A DNA stretch of 64,000 nucleotides from Zantedeschia hybrid cultivar (lineage: Eukaryota > Streptophyta > Magnoliopsida > Alismatales > Araceae). The DNA lies in the NCBI GenBank assembly GCA_030544215.1, contig JARZZO010000016.1:40384001-40448000 (forward strand), given 5' to 3'. Under the pieces are notes generated by a model. That model had not been told where the DNA came from. It did no database searches and was given only the letters and a program-made list of their open reading frames with translations. A program made the translations under genes and the position numbers. Every line of letters starts with the position of its first letter. Within the stretch, counting starts at the first letter, position 1. Of the stretch, positions 46,241 to 56,895 are shown in pieces.

Positions 46241-49200
46241 TAAAGCCAATCACCTTTATACAATAAGCCCATAGACTCTAGGTGACGCTCAAACACAATT
46301 TGAGCCAACGGCTTTGTCAGTGGATCTGCTACATTGTCGACGGATGGAACTCGTTCCACTACTAGATCTCCTCTGGATATGATCTCTCTGATAAGGTGAA
46401 AGCGCCTCAGAATATGCTTCGATTTCTGATGAGACCGTGGCTCTTTCGCTTGCGCAATCGCTCCATTGTTGTCGCACAACAGTGGAACAGGCTCAGAGAT
46501 GCTGGGAACTACGCCGAGGTCGGTGATGAATTTCTTCAACCACACTGCTTCCTTGGCGGCTTCAGTTGCAGCGATGTACTCAGCTTCAGTCGTCGAATCT
46601 GCAGTGGTTACTTGCTTAGAACTCTTCCAGCACACTGCCCCTCCGTTTAATGTAAACACGAATCCAGATGTTGACTTGCTATCATCTGGATATGACTGGA
46701 AACTCGAGTCAGTAAAGCCTCGCAGTTTCAAGTCACCTCCTCCATAGACAAGAAACATATCCTTAGTTCTTCTCAAGTACTTAATGATACATTTCACTGC
46801 TTTCCAGTGCTCTTCGCCTGGATCAGCCTGAAATCTGCTCGTAACACTTAGAGCAAATGCAACATCAGGCCGTGTACATAGCATGGCATACATGATAGAT
46901 CCTATGGCAGAGGCATAGGGTATTCTATCCATGAATGCCCTCTCATCAGGAGTCTTAGGAGACTGCTCCTTTGAGAGATTAATTCCATGTCTCATCGGTA
47001 TGAGACCTCTCTTGGAATTTTCCATGCCAAACCTTTTGACTATGGTATCTATGTACAAGGATTGGGTCATTCCAAGCATCCTCTTTCATCTATCTCTATA
47101 GATCCGTATTCCCAATACGTAGGATGCTTCTCCCAAATCCTTCATGGAGAAGTTTTTCGACAGCCAGACCTTTACTGATGACATCATAGCTACATCATTC
47201 CCAATGAGTAGTATGTCATCTACATAAAGAACTAGAAAAGTGACTGCACTCCCACTGGTCTTCTTGTACATACAAGGCTCATCTTCATTCTTAATGAAGT
47301 CATAAGACTTGACAGCCTCGTCAAATCTTATGTTCCAGCTCCGAGAAGCTTGCTTCAGTCCATAAATGGACCTCTGAAGCTTGCACACTTTATCTGGAGA
47401 TTCTTTGGATGTGAAACCTTCTGGTTGTATCATATACACCTCTTCCTCAAGGTTACCATTGAGGAAGGCAGTCTTCACATCTATCTGCCAGATTTCATAA
47501 TCAAAATGTGCAGCAATGGCGAGCAGAACTCTGATCGACTTTATCATAGCAACTGGTGAGAAAGTTTCGTCATAGTCAATTCCTTGCCTTTGACGATATC
47601 CCTTTGCCACCAACCTTGCCTTATAAGTGTCGATCCGTCCATCAGCACTGATCTTTCTTTTAAAGATCCACTTGCATCTGATGGGTACAATACCCTCGGG
47701 CAAGTCCTCCAAGTTCCAAACTTGGTTGGTGTACATGGACTGGATTTCTGAGTTCATTGCTTCTCGCCATTTCCCGGCTTCTGGGCCTTCTATGGCCTCT
47801 TGGTAGGTTTTAGGATCATCATCCTCATTATATTGTACCTTAGACTCACCTTCAGCGATATGTCCCACATATCGTTCGGGTAGTCTAGGTACTCTACCAG
47901 ATCTACGAGGCTCACCTGTGTCTACCTGAACAGATTCAGGAACTGATATCTCATCTGATGATAATGCAGCTGTTTGGGGATCTGGAACCTCTTCCAGTAC
48001 TATTTTACTCTCACTGTTCTCCTGGATGAGGTATTCCTCTTCCAGGAAGACAGCTTTCCTGGCGACAAATACATTTTGTTCATCAGGATTGTAAAAATAG
48101 TATCCAAAGGTTTCCTTTGGATATCCCACAAACCTGCATTTATCAGTTCGTGATTCCAGCTTGTCTGGATCATGCCTCTTTACATGAGCAGGACAACCCC
48201 AGACTTTAACATGTTTAAATTCTGGTTTCCTGCCTTTCCATATCTCATATGGAGTAGAGGCCACAGACTTGCTGGGTACTCTGTTCAATAGGTATGCTGC
48301 TGACTCTAGAGCATACCCCCAGAGGGACACTGGTAATCCCGAAAAGCTCATCATGGATCGCACCATGTCCAACAATGTGCGATTCCTCCTTTCTGATACA
48401 CCATTCATCTGTGGTGTGTATGGAGGGGTCAGCTGAGAAAGGATACCATTATCCTTTAAGAATTGTGTGAAATTAGTACTCAAGTATTCTCCTCCTCGAT
48501 CTGATCGAAGAGCTTTAATACTCTTTCCTAACTGCTTCTCCACCTCATTCTTGAACTCCTTGAACTTCTCAAATGCTTCCGACTTGTACTTCATTAAGTA
48601 CACATAGCCGAATCTTGAGAAGTCATCGGTGAACGTGATGAAGTAAGAAAAGCCACCTTTGGCTTGGGTGGACATGGGACCACATACATCCGAATGTATT
48701 AGTTCCAAAATGTCCTTGGCACGTTCTCCATGTCCACTAAATGGAGATTTTGCCATCTTTCCCATAAGGCAGGATTCACATGTTGCAAACGATTCATAAT
48801 CGAATGTTGTTAAGTAACCATGCTTGTGCAACTTTTGCAACCTGCTTTCGCCAATGTGCCCAAGTCTACAATGCCACATGTAGGCCTGGTTCACGCAATT
48901 CTTGCTCTTCTTAAGAGCATTATCAATCTGAAGATTGTAATGAGAAACATCTAATAGATATAGACCGTTGACTAAAGATGCCGAAGCTATTGATTTATTA
49001 CCATAATAAATCGAACAACTTCTGTTCTCAATTGTCAACCTATATCCTTTCTTGTCCAAACAAGATATTGATATGATGTTCTTTATTATGCTAGGAACAT
49101 AATAACAATCTTCCAATAGTAAGGTGTCTCCCGATGGAAGCCTGAGGTTTGCTGTCCCAACAGCAATCGCCGCAACTTTTGCGCCGTTTCCTAGCCTCAA

Positions 49201-49659
49201 TTCCACCTCACCTTGTCTCAGCTTGCGCTTACTTGTCAGCATCTGCACATCATGGCAGATATGAGAAGCACATCCGGTATCTAATACCCAAGATGTGGAA
49301 TCTCTAACTGATAAGTTGATATCTATCATATAGATATCTGAAGCTTCACACAGCTTCACTCTTCCATGAGCTTTATCATCAAGGAACTCCTTGCAGTTCC
49401 TCTTCCAGTGACCATACTGCTTATAGTAGAAGCAGTCACCCTTCACTACTCTTTTACCTTTGTCCTTCGATCCTTTATCGTTAGCTGCCATCTCTGCTTC
49501 AGGGGCATCTAATGCCGATTCAGCAAGAGGATCAGCTCTAGGGACAAAGTTATTGCGTTCAGATCTGAAGACATTCTTCAGGCTTCTGAACCAATCCGAG
49601 TAGATCAAGTAAGTCAAAATGGCATCAAGTATGCCACGGAGTGGGTTATTCGACGACAT
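46240..49659 (-). pseudogene. CopA gag-pol polyprotein, one in-frame stop and a gag deletion
   Basis: One frame runs from the ATG at 49659 to 46240, interrupted only by a TGA at 47086. The gag remnant is about 115 codons: MSSNNPLRGILDA, then a jump to a basic stretch and a knuckle CFYYKQYGHWKRNC (residues 76-89) whose second Cys is Tyr. The protease is VLDTGCASH (Asp 127). The integrase has HCRLGH...CESC and catalytic acids in IHSDVCGP, RSDRGGEY and NGVSERRNRT. RT has FKRKISADG, TAFLNGNL and LYVDDILL. RNase H has FTDSSFQS, TTEAEYIA and LCDNNGAI. Pol is complete; the stop lies between RT and RNase H (IYRDR, then KRMLGM). Confidence 0.93.
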
Positions 49660-49661
49660 AG

Positions 49662-49680
49662 TTCCTACAGGAGATAAGTA
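49662..49680 (-). promoter_or_regulatory. Putative 3' splice site before the CopA gag ATG
   Basis: The minus strand reads TTATCTCCTGTAG-GAACT-ATG. CopB has TTTCTCCTGTAG-GTGAGA-ATG at 13710-13731. The flanking sequences have diverged, but the pyrimidine tract and CTGTAG are the same. A donor was not located. Confidence 0.4.
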
Positions 49681-49839
49681 AAATCTATTTAGCAGATGTT
49701 CAATTATTAAAGTTTAAAACAAGACAAGGTCTTTCGTTCAAGTTTAACTCCCACTAATTTTCGACGGACTGTATAACCCTCAGTTATACAGAACGGGAGA
49801 CGCCGACAGTCTCCTAGTGAGGATCAGAATCTCAATGAC

Positions 49840-50165
49840 TTGCACTACAGCCTTGTGGATAGCACAACAAACTGTAATACAATCAGAGAGCACCCATCTC
49901 ATGGGACTTGCAACTCCTTGCAATATCTGATCATAGCTTCGGTCCCCAGAGATTTAATGGCCTTGTGGATAGCACAACAAACCATTAATCCTGGTCTAAG
50001 CTAACCATCATTACGCGACGAGCATAGATTTGCATGCAGCCCTTGTGGATAGCACAACAAAGTTACATGGTTCCTCTACCCCGATCTATAGGCATTTAAT
50101 GCCATAGCCAGAGTTTCTCCTCCCAATTAAGCAGGTCTTGTGGATAGCACAACAAACCTGCCTAA
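49840..50165 (-). repeat. Four constant-apex hairpins in CopA leader
   Basis: The plus-strand core ccttgtggatagcacaacaa is at 49851, 49961, 50041 and (first base t) 50136. Internally TTGTG pairs with CACAA. The flanks pair too but differ by copy: ACTACAG with CTGTAAT, TTAATGG with CCATTAA, and AGCAGG with CCTGCCT. The third copy pairs less well. Confidence 0.85.
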
Positions 50166-51010
50166 AGTGATTTGAATCCTATGACTATAACGATGGTGGA
50201 CCACGCGGTAAGTTCTCAACTACTCGCGTTACGGCTTAGAGTTTATCTGAGGGTATTTAGATAACTTTTATCTTGGTCTCTCCTAGGTGATAGTATATAA
50301 ATATATCGTATATATTTACTAAATACTATAACCTGCTTTGATTCATAATCAAAAGATAAACAATGCATCACATACATGTCATTAGTGTGGTCATGGATAG
50401 CACAGTGGGTTTGACTGGAGCCAACAGTCAAACGCACACACAATCTAACACAACAATTACATTAGATATCTGCAAACACATAGGCAAGAGATCTCCATCT
50501 TTTCGCCTTCCTGGTTGCAATTGTGGATCGTCCTCGCTCTTTCCTCGGTTGCCTCGATCATATTACATTAATTCTAGAATTAACAAGTAAATTGAAGAAG
50601 GCCTTATAGCGAGTACAAGAGAGAGAGGGAGGTAGAAATACATCGGAGTATGAGAGAGAGAGGTGTGCAGACCTCTATTTATTAACAATTAATAAACATC
50701 ATACATCCACGATCCACACAATCCATCATTCATCACATAAACAATTAAATTCAGTGCATCTCCATGACCACGGTGTGTTTTAAACATTCCACACATGATT
50801 CAGCGCATCACATGACTAAAACAAATGAGTTTTTCAAAATATATATAAATTTTGGCTTTCAAAAAGCTGGGATCCAATCAAAATTGGCATTTGAATTTCG
50901 AAAACTCATTTTATTAACTTAATCATGCAATTAAATCACATTTAAAAGCAATAAACACACATCACATGCGTACACACTCCGAATTAATAATTCCAGATTA
51001 TTCCATGCAA

Positions 51011-51510
51011 ATTAGAACAATTCTAATAATTTAACACTTAGATTTTAAAACCCCGTTAATAATTTAACAATTAGATTATTGATGACTAATCTAACTCTTA
51101 GACTAGTCCAACAAAATTAATCATTAATTTATCATATAAATTAATAATTAATCCTAATTCTTTATTAATTATCAATCTAACAATTAGACTAAATAATTAA
51201 TAATTGTTAATTACTAATTTAACTATTAAACTAATAATTAACATAGATGAACAGTTACCCACTAATCTAACTTTTAGATTATTAGATTAATATTAATTAT
51301 TAGTTTAACACTTAAACTAATAACTAATAATTCCTAATTAAACCTTCATATTAGTTAATTAAACCTAATTATCAATTTAACATTTAAAATGATAATTAAT
51401 TCCAGTTAACTAATGAATGCTAACTTAACACTTAAGTTAGACAATTAAAATTAATTATTAATTTAACATTTAAATTAATAACTAATTCCTTTTATTAACA
51501 ACACTTTGTT
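51011..51510 (-). repeat. Array of AT-rich triloop hairpins in CopA leader
   Basis: At least 12 inverted repeats with three-base loops (CAC, CAT, CAA, CTC, CTT or CTA in plus reading), usually closed by TTAA or CTAA. Clear cases are 51011-51027, 51084-51108, 51124-51144, 51297-51323 (perfect 12-bp arms), 51367-51397, 51420-51440 (perfect 9-bp arms) and 51455-51481 (perfect 12-bp arms). Stems differ between copies yet stay complementary. Confidence 0.85.
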
Positions 51511-52410
51511 AATATTAATGAATCTAAATCATTAATGCCAAACAAAATTAAAATTGAAAGATAATTTAAATGTTTCAAAACTCTTTTAAAACATTTAATT
51601 AAAATTCAATTTAAATATTGAATGGGCAATTGGGTTTAATTAGGAATTTTGGGGTTTAATGGATCAAAAAAAAAGAAGGGGAAAAAACTGAAATAGGCTC
51701 AGCCAATACAGCACCTGGCTCGAGCCAGGTGCGAGCCCTGGCTCGGCCAGGGGCTCGGACCTGGCGCTCCAGGTCCGAGCCCGGGCGGAGCCGGCCGACC
51801 CGGTGCGGGTCAGGGCCGCTCAAGCAGGGAGGACCGGCCGGACCGGTCCGGTCGGACCGGCTCGGGACCGGCCGGTCCCCTCCTTTCTTCTCCAGCCCGC
51901 CCACATGAACAGGTTGCAGGAAACCCTAGGGGGTTCCCTCCCCCCCCCCGGCGGCGCCGCCCAGCGGCGGCCGACGGCCCCGTCTCCGGCGAGATCTCCG
52001 GCGCCGGCAAGGCCCTCTTTAAGCGGCGGTTTAAGCCCCAACAAAGCACCCCAATTTCTGGTTTTGCAGGATTTAGATCCGATTGGGCTCGATTTTGTAG
52101 CTCTTCGAGCCACCATGGTGCCGGCTATCATGTCCGGTGTGTAGTGGTGACTATCACCAAGAGATCCGGACATCCGGGCCGTCATCCCAACGCTTGGGAA
52201 TCGTTAACGAAGCCGCCAAAGTATCCCGGTTCATCATCTCATGAAGAACTCCGAAAACCCCAAATAAAATTCGAAAAATCACAGAAAAATAATCAAATTA
52301 TTTGTGTTCATCTCATGAACACTATTCCGTCATTTTAATCGGATTAAACGCATGGAATAACTCAAGAAAAATCAATTTCGGAAACCGAAACGGGACGAGA
52401 AACAGTGGAA

Positions 52411-52426
52411 CCTGGCTCTGATACCA
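52411..52426 (-). promoter_or_regulatory. CopA primer-binding site (initiator tRNA-Met)
   Basis: The minus strand reads TGGTATCAGAGCCAGG, one base from the 5' LTR end. Confidence 0.92.
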
Positions 52427-52427
52427 C

Positions 52428-53977
52428 TGTTGGGTTTTCTCGGTTTCTCTGGATCGCTTACGCAGCGGAAAATAAAATTTTACAGCAATCCGTTTCCCGT
52501 TTCGAAGAACAAAATACGATAATCTAATTATCGAAATTCTCACCGTGTGCGGATTCGAATCCGCAGCCGTTCGGTTCCGTCGGTGTGACACCGCAAGCCG
52601 CGCAAGCGCCCGGCCTCTAGCGAAGTCCACGCGATCCTCCCCGCGACGGATATCCTCGAGTTCGTCGTTCTTCGCAGCCCGCGAAGCCTCCGCTGGTCGC
52701 CGCAATGATCGCCGCAGTGCGCGGACGATTTCCCGTCGAACGGGATTCGGAGAAGCGGCAGAGCAGATCTGGATCTGCCTGGACTCCAGAGGAAGATAGA
52801 AACTGAGGAGGGGCGGCTAGGGTTAGCAGCAGCTTGGCCTGCTCAGCCCGTTCGCTATGTTTTATACTAACCGCGCGGTTTTTCACAAAAACCCCCGGTT
52901 TGTATAAAACCCACTTATTTATCTATCGCCTTGAGAATCATTTGCGTGTGACCCTCTAGGCCCAAGTACCAGTCCAGTTAATGGCCCAGTAAGCCCAGTG
53001 ACTCCTCACTGGCTTTATTAATTAATTAATAACTCTTTATTAATCAATTAATCAATCGAATTGATATCGCACATCGAATTCGACCGGGCCTCCGATCACG
53101 TTGGGTGCCAAGCAACACCGCGTGAACCCGGAAGGTATTTGGGGTTAAGTAACCCACTCTTGGAACCTTTCCGTCGACAGTTACCGCGTGGATATAATCC
53201 TTCATTCGTACAATGCTCTCGAGTCAACTCAGGGTATGGCGAGCTGTCAAACCCTAACCGGTCGACTCACTTGGATTGGATGCCGCTGATGAATATCGGA
53301 AAACTCCTTTTCCGATATTATCGTCCGCCCTGGCCAGGGACTTTCGCGCATCCTTCCTAGAGCATTCTCTGTCTAAGTACCGAGAGCGAATGATTCCTTA
53401 TTGACACACAATTCCCTTCGACGGTATTCCGCTGCACCCAATCCTTGGCGTATTAGAATCCCGTGGCTAGAGATTCGTAGACCAAGGTCAAAGTACAGAA
53501 GTCCACCGCCAAGGTGTCCTTGGTGTCTCAGGTCCGAGGACCATCCACGCAACTGCGACAATAGAATCAAGCTGGTTGACAGTGAGGTACAATACCATCC
53601 AGCGATTCAGTTGGATCAGTTCAGTGAACTCATTCTCCAATGAGCACCTACAGATTCGCCTTAGTGTCTCCACACAAATGACTTATGAGACCAGTCATCC
53701 TCATCATATGAGCAGGAGCAATCTGTACTAGTCTAACCGGATATCCGATGTCCTTCTCGGATATCCTCCGACTAGGAACGAATAAGAATATGTGTGTTTA
53801 AGTGATCAGTCTCATTAGTATGATCTCATCATAATCTGATCACCATAGCACATATTCACGGACTTCATTATGAAACGATAATTAACGCGATTTACACATA
53901 ATGAATATTTTGCCATTTTATTAATAATGAACGAGATTTACATTGTTAGATTAGCTTGTAGGCCACCTAAACTAACA
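52428..53977 (-). repeat. CopA 5' LTR
   Basis: 1550 bp, the same termini as 44676-46225, followed by the target duplication GGAAC at 53978. Confidence 0.95.
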
Positions 53978-53982
53978 GGAAC

Positions 53983-54667
53983 AAGAACTCCTTCTTGTTA
54001 CCCACGTTTTTCTCCCTTGAGGACCTTCAAACACCTTGTAGAGAGCTCCGACTCCTCTAAAAACCAACCTCTTTCAAAGGCCAATGTCCATATATATTTA
54101 TATGAAGTGATTTTAGGGTGTTTGGCCTTCAAAAAGACTCTCCTGCGGCTTGGACTTGCTCTGGATGATCATAATGAAAATTGGAAACCCTTCCAACCTT
54201 GGGTACAAGATTATCTCGATCAAATCTTGTTTATCAGGAAACTCTTAAAACGCGTCGCTCAAGGGGGACGCCTTTTAGTTCATTAATACGGCCAAAATAG
54301 AAACAAATCCGGAAAGGGGAAACCGAAAATAATTAGGAAACATGAAAGGTGTCTTGTATGCGCGATGTGCTTTAGATAAATTAGGAAATTAACCAGAATT
54401 AGAAATAGTAAACCTAAGCGGATTAAGACTTAAAAGGCGTCGTGTAAGGGTGACGTTATTCAGCTAAATCCTCTTAAATTTATAATTTTCAATTCCGAAT
54501 TGATTTATGCTAAGAATCTAAATGGCATCGTGTATACACGACGTGATTCAACAAATTTTGAGAAAATCAATAAAAATTAATTAATGATTAAACATCAGAC
54601 CATTCTGGGGTATTATCATTGTGACATGAAATTTACTCAATATGATGTAAAAATTAGCGTGTCTACA
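53983..54667 (-). repeat. TatB 5' LTR, outer part (right of CopA)
   Basis: It continues the TatB LTR after CopA, aligned with 32943-33628, and ends gcgtgtctaca at 54667 next to the TatB target duplication CTCGG. Confidence 0.92.
54245..54555. repeat. GCGTC-N10-GACGC modules in TatB 5' LTR (4 copies)
   Basis: The counterparts of those at 33213-33505, beginning at 54252. Several boxes carry transitions (GTGTC, GCATC, GATGT), but all four retain the 10-base interior. Confidence 0.8.
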
Positions 54668-56340
54668 CTCGGACAATGGCGCCAGATGGATCCTGACATC
54701 TCCGGATGGGTAGTTGCGGAATATGCTCTTCACTTTGCCTTCCCGGCTACCAACAACGAGGCCGAGTACGAAGCCTTAATATCATGCCTACAGGCCGCAA
54801 GGAGGCTCGGCATGCTTGAACTGAAGGCATTCAGTGACTCCCAACTAGTCATCACCCAGATCACTGGCGAGTATGAGGCCCGAGACGCCTTGATGGTGTC
54901 CTATCTACAGGTAACAAAAGCTATCATGTCTGAATTTAAATTCTTTAGCATTCTGCGGATTCCTCGATCCAAAAATACTCGGGCCGATGCCCTCTCTCGA
55001 CTGGCCTCCACTCATGATGGAGAAGGCCGAATGGTTCTCGTCGAAGAGCTCTTAGTTCCAAGTGTCCATCGGACTGAGGTGGTTATGCAAGCAGATATCT
55101 TAGAAGACGAGACCTAGGTAACCCCCTTATTGGCCTTTATTCTCCGAGCAGAACTCCCGTCTGAAGAAAGAGAGGCAAGGCGTATTCGGTTACGCTCCTC
55201 TCAATTCCTTGTGCTAGAAGGAATTCTATATAAAAGGTCTTTCGGTCGACCACTTCTCCGACGTATCGGCCCCTCAGAAGCCGACTATGCCCTTCGAGAA
55301 GTTCAGGAAGGTGTTTGCGGAGTACACGCAGGGGGTCGAGCCCTGGCGCACTAGGACAAGGCTACTGGTGGCCAACCCTCTATGAGGATGCAACCAGTCT
55401 CGTCTGCTGCTGTGATCAATGCCAGAGATACAGCTCTCTCATCCATCAGTTAGCAATCATATTGAGTCCACTATAGGACCCCTGGCCTTTCGTCCAATGG
55501 GGAATTGATATTCTCGGCCCATTTCCCATGGCCATCGGCCAAAGGAAATTCCTTATCATGGCTGTTGATTATTTCACCAAGTGGGTCTAGGCCGAACCCC
55601 TTGCGTCCATAACTGACAATAATGCCTGGCATTTTGTATAGAAATTTATCATCTGCCGCTATTGTATCCCTCGGGCTATCATATCAGACAATGGCAAGCA
55701 ATTTGATAGCAACTAGTTCAAGGAAAACTGCAAAAGCTTCGATATCTTGCATAAATTCACTTCGGTAGCCCATCTCCAGACGAATGATCAAGCCGAAGTC
55801 ACTAACCGAAGCATCTTACAAGGGTTGAAAACTCGTCTCAGCGAAGCCAAAGGGCGATGGGTTGAGGAATTGCCGAGTGTGCTATGGGCCTATCGGATGA
55901 CAAGCTGAGCCCCAACCGGGGAAACACCTTTTTGAATGGCATACGGAGTAGAAGCGGTCATCCCGGTCGAAATCAGCCTACCTTCTCCAAGGGTTCTTGT
56001 ATACCACGTAGAAGGAAACGACGAGGCCATGAAAGATCATCTTGATATCATTGAAGAGACAAGAGATCTAGCTTGCATCCGGCTAGCAGCATATCAACAT
56101 CGCATGGCAAAGTATCATAATGCTTGAGTAAAGCCTCGGAGTTTTGAAGCCGGGGATCTAGTGCTGCAGAATGCTCATGCCTCAAAACCCGTCGAAGCCG
56201 TAGGGAAGCTATCCCCCAACTGGGAAGGGCCTTATTGAGTAAAGGAAGTCATTCGACGAGGGGCTTATCGGTTGGAAACCCTCTCGGGTCAACCTCTCCC
56301 TCGCACCTAGAATGTGGAACGCCTTCGGCGTTATTTTGTA
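54668..56340 (+). pseudogene. TatC second RNase H and integrase (part 3)
   Basis: The second RNase H resumes after TatB: YALHFAFPATNNEAEYEAL, AFSDSQLVITQ and ADALSRLAS (54720-55010). Integrase follows: VLEGILYKRSFGRPLLRR, a degenerate zinc region, WGIDILGPFP, IISDNGKQF, and the Glu in TNDQAEVTNRS, then VEAVIPVEISLPSPRV and the C-terminal block (AGDLVLQNA, RRGAYRLETL), ending near 56340. Stops are frequent, for example TAG in FTKWV-stop and AYRMTS-stop. Confidence 0.88.
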
Positions 56341-56895
56341 TAAAACCTCTTCTTGGCTTTAGTCCGAATATATATCATGATCAATAAAAGGGCATCAGTT
56401 GAACATCTAACTCTGAAGCGCTAAGCGGCACTATGCTCTAAGACCGTGTAAACCGTATCGGGAGTGGCTTCAACCATGCAAACCGTATCGAGAGCGGCAC
56501 TATTCTCCTAGACCGGATAAACCGTACTGGGAGTGGCTTCGGCCATGCAAACTGTATCGGGAGCGTCACTATTCTCTAAGACCATGTAAACTATACTAGG
56601 AGTGGTTTCGGCCATGAAAACCGTATCGGGAGTGGCAAAATTCTCCTAAATCTCCACAGATCGATAAAATATCGGCTTCCGTCATACGAAACGGTATTAG
56701 GAATTTATATGAAGAAAATACTACCGGACGTACCTTCGCCCTTACCCTTAGTAGGATTTTAAAACTGGCCTATTACGGATAGATTAGGTCGAATATATCG
56801 CGTCTTAAGGTTGATTATGAAAAAGCAATTACTTCGATATTTTGGACGAGACTTATGCAGACTTAATCACAAGCAAACACATGAACAAAAGATCT
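56341..56895 (+). other. TatC 3' region between integrase and antisense ORF
   Basis: Non-coding. It holds the 70-bp tandem repeat listed separately. The remainder has no recognisable feature. Confidence 0.6.
56438..56650 (+). repeat. Three 70-bp tandem repeats in TatC
   Basis: Three head-to-tail units start near 56438, 56508 and 56577. Each contains two half-units of the form TAAACCGTATCGGGAGTGGC, the second beginning GCAAACCGTATCG. Units differ by several substitutions and one or two indels. Confidence 0.8.

Larger units (their letters stand above)
49660..52410 (-). other. Leader of CopA, about 2.75 kb
   Basis: It is unusually long and carries no ORF of note. In sense order it has a GC-rich part (51650-52150), an AT-rich array of triloop hairpins (51011-51510), four constant-apex hairpins (49840-50165), a hairpin at about 49770-49795 and a polypyrimidine-CTGTAG just upstream of the ATG. 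CopB has the same order. Confidence 0.7.
44676..53977 (-). mobile_element. CopA: young Ty1/copia element nested in the TatB LTR
   Basis: The 9302-bp element has two 1550-bp LTRs, target duplication GGAAC (44671-44675 and 53978-53982), an initiator-Met PBS and a PPT. By hand comparison the LTRs differ at about 14 positions (near 0.9 percent), almost all transitions, which makes it the most recent datable insertion here. The polyprotein has one stop, but gag is mostly deleted, so the copy is probably not autonomous. Confidence 0.95.
32421..54667 (-). mobile_element. TatB: full-length Tat-lineage gypsy element with CopA in its 5' LTR
   Basis: Left LTR is 32421-33628; right LTR is 44155-44675 plus 53983-54667 (1206 bp without CopA). 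The target duplication CTCGG is at 32416-32420 and 54668-54672. The minus strand holds leader, gag, protease with a G-patch, RT, RNase H, archaeal-type RNase H and integrase, all broken by stops. LTRs are clearly more diverged from each other than those of CopA or ChrB, so this is an older insertion. Confidence 0.93.

Noticed and set aside
49840..50165. Regularly spaced 20-bp repeats resembling a CRISPR array
   Set aside because: Only four copies at unequal spacing (110, 80, 95 bp) in a plant retrotransposon leader; the flanks are complementary stems, not spacers.
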